Shown piece after piece: positions 60,457-64,000 of a stretch of DNA of 64,000 bases; positions within the stretch are counted from its first letter, which is position 1; every line of letters starts with the position of its first letter. Under the pieces are notes generated by a model. The model saw nothing but the letters and a program-made list of their open reading frames with translations. It searched no databases and was not told where the DNA came from. Where the stretch lies: the NCBI GenBank assembly GCA_001972305.1, contig BDDD01000317.1, positions 430,292 through 494,291 on the forward strand, read 5' to 3'. A program made the translations under genes and the position numbers. Source of the DNA: Cephalotus follicularis. Its lineage: Eukaryota; Streptophyta; Magnoliopsida; Oxalidales; Cephalotaceae.

Positions 60457-61070
60457 CACCTAAAAGCCCTTATTGATATTAGAATGGTTATTTTTCTAAT
60501 TATATGCAAATGTGATTTCGAGAGAAGTTAACAAAATGATTCTTCAACCTAATTAGGCTTATGTATAACTACATATGGGTTATATCCGATAGGAAATATC
60601 TTCCTTTTCCAAGAAGAGGTGGATTAGGATTTAAGTTTGATTGTTCTCCAAGCCAATAACTTATTTTTCTTTTTAATATACACCAACCCTATACCTTACC
60701 ATTTAGGATAATTGATAACAAATATACGAGGTAGATCTATTGTTATGATAAACTTTTTAGTTTGCTGTCTTATTATATCAATGGAGTATATTAATATTAA
60801 GATTTTAACTAATGCATTTCAATAAACGATATAAGAAGAGGTAACAAACTAAAAAGTTTGTCACAAGAAGACAATGAATCTGGTTACAAATATAATGATA
60901 AATTATATAACTTTTTTTCTAATGTAAAATAACGACAATAAAACGAGTAGTAATATCATTTTGTCGTTACTGAATAACATGTTAGACAAGATGTAACTCT
61001 TTCCTTCTCCTATATTCTTAAATCTTAATTATAAATAGATGTTTTCATTAATGATCTCCTCTAATATATT
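60293..61070. other. AT-rich intergenic DNA with a dinucleotide repeat
   Basis: No gene recognised. Contains an uninterrupted (AT)17 run at 60421-60454. Confidence 0.6.
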
Positions 61071-61299
61071 CCATTATAAAAGTTCATCATGAATATAACA
61101 ATTTTTTTCTTTTATGGAATAGGTGAATATTAATTGATGATTGAAATGATTATGTGCAATATTTAATTAAGTTTACGCAATATTACATCTTAGTAATGTA
61201 ACACGTCTTAGCACTTTTGTTGAATTTTTTATTTCAATTGATGTGTCATCATACATGACATTTATTTAATCATTTATAAAAAGTAATGAGACAATTTTA

Positions 61300-61333
<34 letters not shown>

Positions 61334-61553
61334 ATTATAAAAGTTCATCATGAATATAACAATTTTTTTCTTTTATGGAATAGGTGAATATTAATTGACG
61401 ATTGAAATGATTATGTGCAATATTTAATTAAGTTTACGCAATATTACATCGTAGTAATGTAACACATCTCAGCACTTTTGTTAATTTTTTTTATTTCAAT
61501 TGATGTGTCATCATATATGACGTTTATGAAAAGTAATGAGACAATTTTAGTGA
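61071..61553. repeat. Direct duplication of about 225 bp, 261-bp period, separated by an (AT)n run
   Basis: The copies at 61071-about 61304 and 61332-61553 both start CCATTATAAAAGTTCATCAT and run nearly identically to AGTAATGAGACAATTTTAGT. They differ by a few substitutions and by a short segment (TTTATTTAATCATTTATAA) present only in the first. An (AT) run separates them (about 61302-61331). Confidence 0.9.
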
Positions 61554-61858
61554 TAGATCAATTGTAATTAAAAAATTTGAAAAATGTATCAGGATTGTAA
61601 AGTATTAGTACTTACATTATAACATAGTTTTGTTAGCAAGGCACTTGTTAAAAATGTTTTTTATTGGTTGATTATGAAATGAATAGAAGTTTATTTCATG
61701 GAGATAATGAAAGCAACCAATAAAAAACACCATTAACAAGTGTTATAAGGACATTTATTAACAAAATCTTAATACTAAATATTTTACGCGATTTGTATAA
61801 GAGTTTGTAACTTACCATTATAACAACGTAGTAGTAACGTACGTGAGATACTGTCTGA

Positions 61859-62451
61859 TAGACATGCAAGTGGCTCGGGCCGGTCCGGACTGGTCGGGAC
61901 CGGCGAACCGGCCCGCCTTTCTCACAGTCCGGGCCGGTCCGGTTCATGGAACTAAAAAGTGAGAACCGAACTGGCCCGTGAACCTTAACCATAAGCAAGA
62001 CGGGCCGGGCCGAGCCGGTTCGGTTCATTATTCACGTTGACGTGTATGAATAGCGTTGACGCGAATGTCATTTGTGTTGACTTCATTTGCCTTATGCGTT
62101 AATGTCTAAGTCACTGTCTGATTTTTGCATCTTTTGGCGTTGACGCCAATAATACAATTTCTAGCGCGTTGACGCCAATTAGTGTAGTCGTTAACGAGAA
62201 TCATCTTGAATCTTATAATTCATGTTCTAGCCCTGTACGTTGACGCCAATAGCCTAGGCGTTGACGCCAATAGCACGGTTCACGGTCCGGTCCGGTTTAA
62301 CGGTTCCTAACACTCTGAACCGGCCCGGACCACTCTCAATGACCGGTTTAACCACGGACCTGGCACGTGGCGCAAGGTCCGGGTCGGTTCAAGGCCTATA
62401 CGGGCCAGTTCCGGTCAGTTCACGGTTTTAATCGGCCCACTTGCAACCCTA
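61859..62451. mobile_element. Non-autonomous hAT-like element, about 593 bp
   Basis: The left end TAGACATGCAAGTGGC matches the reverse complement of the right end TAGGGTTGCAAGTGGG at 12 of 16 bases. The flanking 8-mers CTGTCTGA and GTGTTTGA agree at 6 of 8. The subterminal halves are rich in CCGGTCCGG and CGGCCCG; the middle has repeated CGTTGACGC(C/G)AAT motifs (about 62040-62275). No transposase. Family assigned by the ends. Confidence 0.65.
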
Positions 62452-63769
62452 GTGTTTGACCATAACCTTGTAATTATATTACACCCCTTGATAAAAAAAT
62501 CATTACAATTGTGGATGCTCATGAAATTGAAAATTAATTTTAGCATTAAACAAGAGTATCTTAAATACATGTGATTACCTTGAGTATTAATTAGATACCC
62601 TCAGTTTTTAAGGTATCTAACAAAAGATACTGTGGTATGTTAGATATTAGGGTATTCATATTTAATGATTCCAAAGTACGATTAATTAGACACATAATCT
62701 AGTATATAAGATAATTTTTAAATATAACTCCAAACCAAACCCACTGTCTTTTATATGAATTATCAATTAATACTACTTACCTAGTAAAAACACCAATTTG
62801 GTGTCTTTCCCTCTTTGTCGTAAAAATCCAACCAAACTCAACGATTTCTTAAAAAAAAAAAAAACCTTTATAATTACATAGTTTATATAAGTATTAAGTA
62901 ACATAAAAATAATTTTCAGGATATTAAAGTCTTTTATAACAAGGCACACACTAGCAGTAAAACGCACAAAATGGATTCAATGACCAACATCAAACATTGA
63001 TTACCATCTGTCTTTATTTCTAAAAAAAAAAAAATATATTCCCTTTCCGTATTTGCATTTGAAGATTTGATCTCATTTGTTTTACAATTATTTAAGTGCT
63101 TACATAGATGAATAAATAAAAGATTCAATCAATAATTATTATTATTTTATTAAAAAAACTTTATTAGATAAGAAAGAGTGTTGCTTGATTTTTAGACAAA
63201 AATATCCTCATCTTATCATATCTATGTTGTTTTAATTTTGATGTACTTATATTTTATTTTAAGTTTTTATTAACTATTGACTAATTCATATACTTTTATA
63301 TTGAAGAATATTTATTTATTATTTAATTAATTTTATTGACTGATATCTTGTTAAAAATGATAACAAGTAAAAATATAAAAAAAAAACCCATAATCATAAA
63401 TAATAAAAAATATTTTTATGATAAAATAGAAAAAAGAACCAATATTTATATAGGTTATTCTAATTTTTATTAAAACAATATATTCTTCAATAATTTAAAA
63501 GGTTAAAATAGAAAATTATATTTATCCAGAATTTTTAATCAACACAATTATTAAAGTATATTATCTATTCAGCATTCAATTATTTTTCTTAACTATTTAA
63601 CATCAATTAAATATTTATTCAGGTGCCTCAAAAATTTGTCTCTCTTCTCTCTGTTTGTTTATCAAAATTTTGGTATAACTTCACTTTACTTCTCTTATAT
63701 TTTTTTTTTTACTTTTTTTTACCCATATAAATGTATATTATTTTTTATCGCTTATGCTATAATAATAAT
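62452..63769. other. AT-rich intergenic DNA, nothing recognised
   Basis: Very AT-rich with A- and T-runs. The minus-strand open frames near 62773-63128 are low-complexity. I see no gene, RNA or element ends. Confidence 0.6.
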
Positions 63770-64000
63770 TGTTGATGCGGAAATCTCTCCCACAACAGTA
63801 CCCCGCGTGTAGGGGCGTGATTTGTATTTGGGGAATGCGTGAATCTGTCCGAGGAAGAGGTGTGTTGATCCCTGCACAAGCAAGAGAGTGGAAGAAGGCC
63901 CAGGAGGTTATTCTCCCGGGGGCACTCCGAAGCTCAAGTCAGTTGTTGTACAGAGAATAATGGGGTTCTCTGTATGCTAGAAGAAGAGAAAGAATGGCCG
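63770..64000 (-). mobile_element. LTR of the TGATG...GCATCAACA family, cut by the window end
   Basis: Begins TGTTGATGCGGAAATC (the reverse complement of the LTR 3' end) and follows the LTR copies at 31051 and 36323 closely: GTACCCCRCGTGTA, TGATCCCTGCACAAGCAAGA, CAGGAGGTTRTTCTCCCGGG and CACTCCGAMGCTCAAGT. The U3 part lies beyond 64000, so whether this is a solo LTR or part of an element cannot be told. Confidence 0.85.

Overview
The window is nuclear DNA of a flowering plant, most likely a eudicot. The evidence is spliceosomal genes with AT-rich GT-AG introns, an SR protein of the plant-only RS2Z class, a plant MAEA/GID9-type gene, an intronless-ORF histone H4 with plant histone promoter motifs, and AT-rich intergenic DNA packed with Copia, Gypsy-type LTR, hAT, CACTA-like and MULE-like elements. 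I cannot name the species.

Layout: 1-5.3 kb is intergenic, with a solo LTR (1640-4449) and a small hAT-like element (4718-5299). A MAEA/GID9-like gene runs 5612-8711 (+) but lacks the exons for the central CTLH region. An RS2Z32/33-type SR splicing factor lies at 9922-12198 (-). A Rubisco-LSMT-like SET-domain methyltransferase gene spans 14206-28383 (-); a 6.1-kb Copia element (20007-26081, +) sits in its fourth intron and itself carries a smaller inverted-repeat insertion. At 28577-29870 lies a MULE-like element with long terminal inverted repeats and an 11-bp target duplication, carrying a DUF4283/zinc-knuckle fragment.

30-36.4 kb is a repeat mosaic: an LTR (31051-31697), a CACTA-type terminus (to 32313), a truncated LTR (32325-33480) and an internally deleted LTR element (34612-36323) whose short internal part carries an apparent antisense promoter. 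Histone H4 is at 37950-38261 (+). A large conserved-looking but unrecognised RS/RG-rich nuclear protein gene is at 41410-45585 (+). From 49168 to 60292 lies a second, decayed Copia element (- strand) containing two solo LTRs (51258-53691 and 57065-59879). The remainder is AT-rich DNA with a 261-bp-period duplication, another hAT-like element (61859-62451) and an LTR cut by the window end (63770-64000).

The five host genes do not form a pathway: ubiquitin ligase subunit, splicing factor, protein methyltransferase, histone and an unknown nuclear protein. I found no convincing undescribed multi-gene system. The most informative items are the MAEA-like gene missing its central exons, the SET gene lacking an in-phase ATG in its first exon, the MULE-like carrier of a captured reading frame, and the nested LTR insertions whose order can be read from target duplications.
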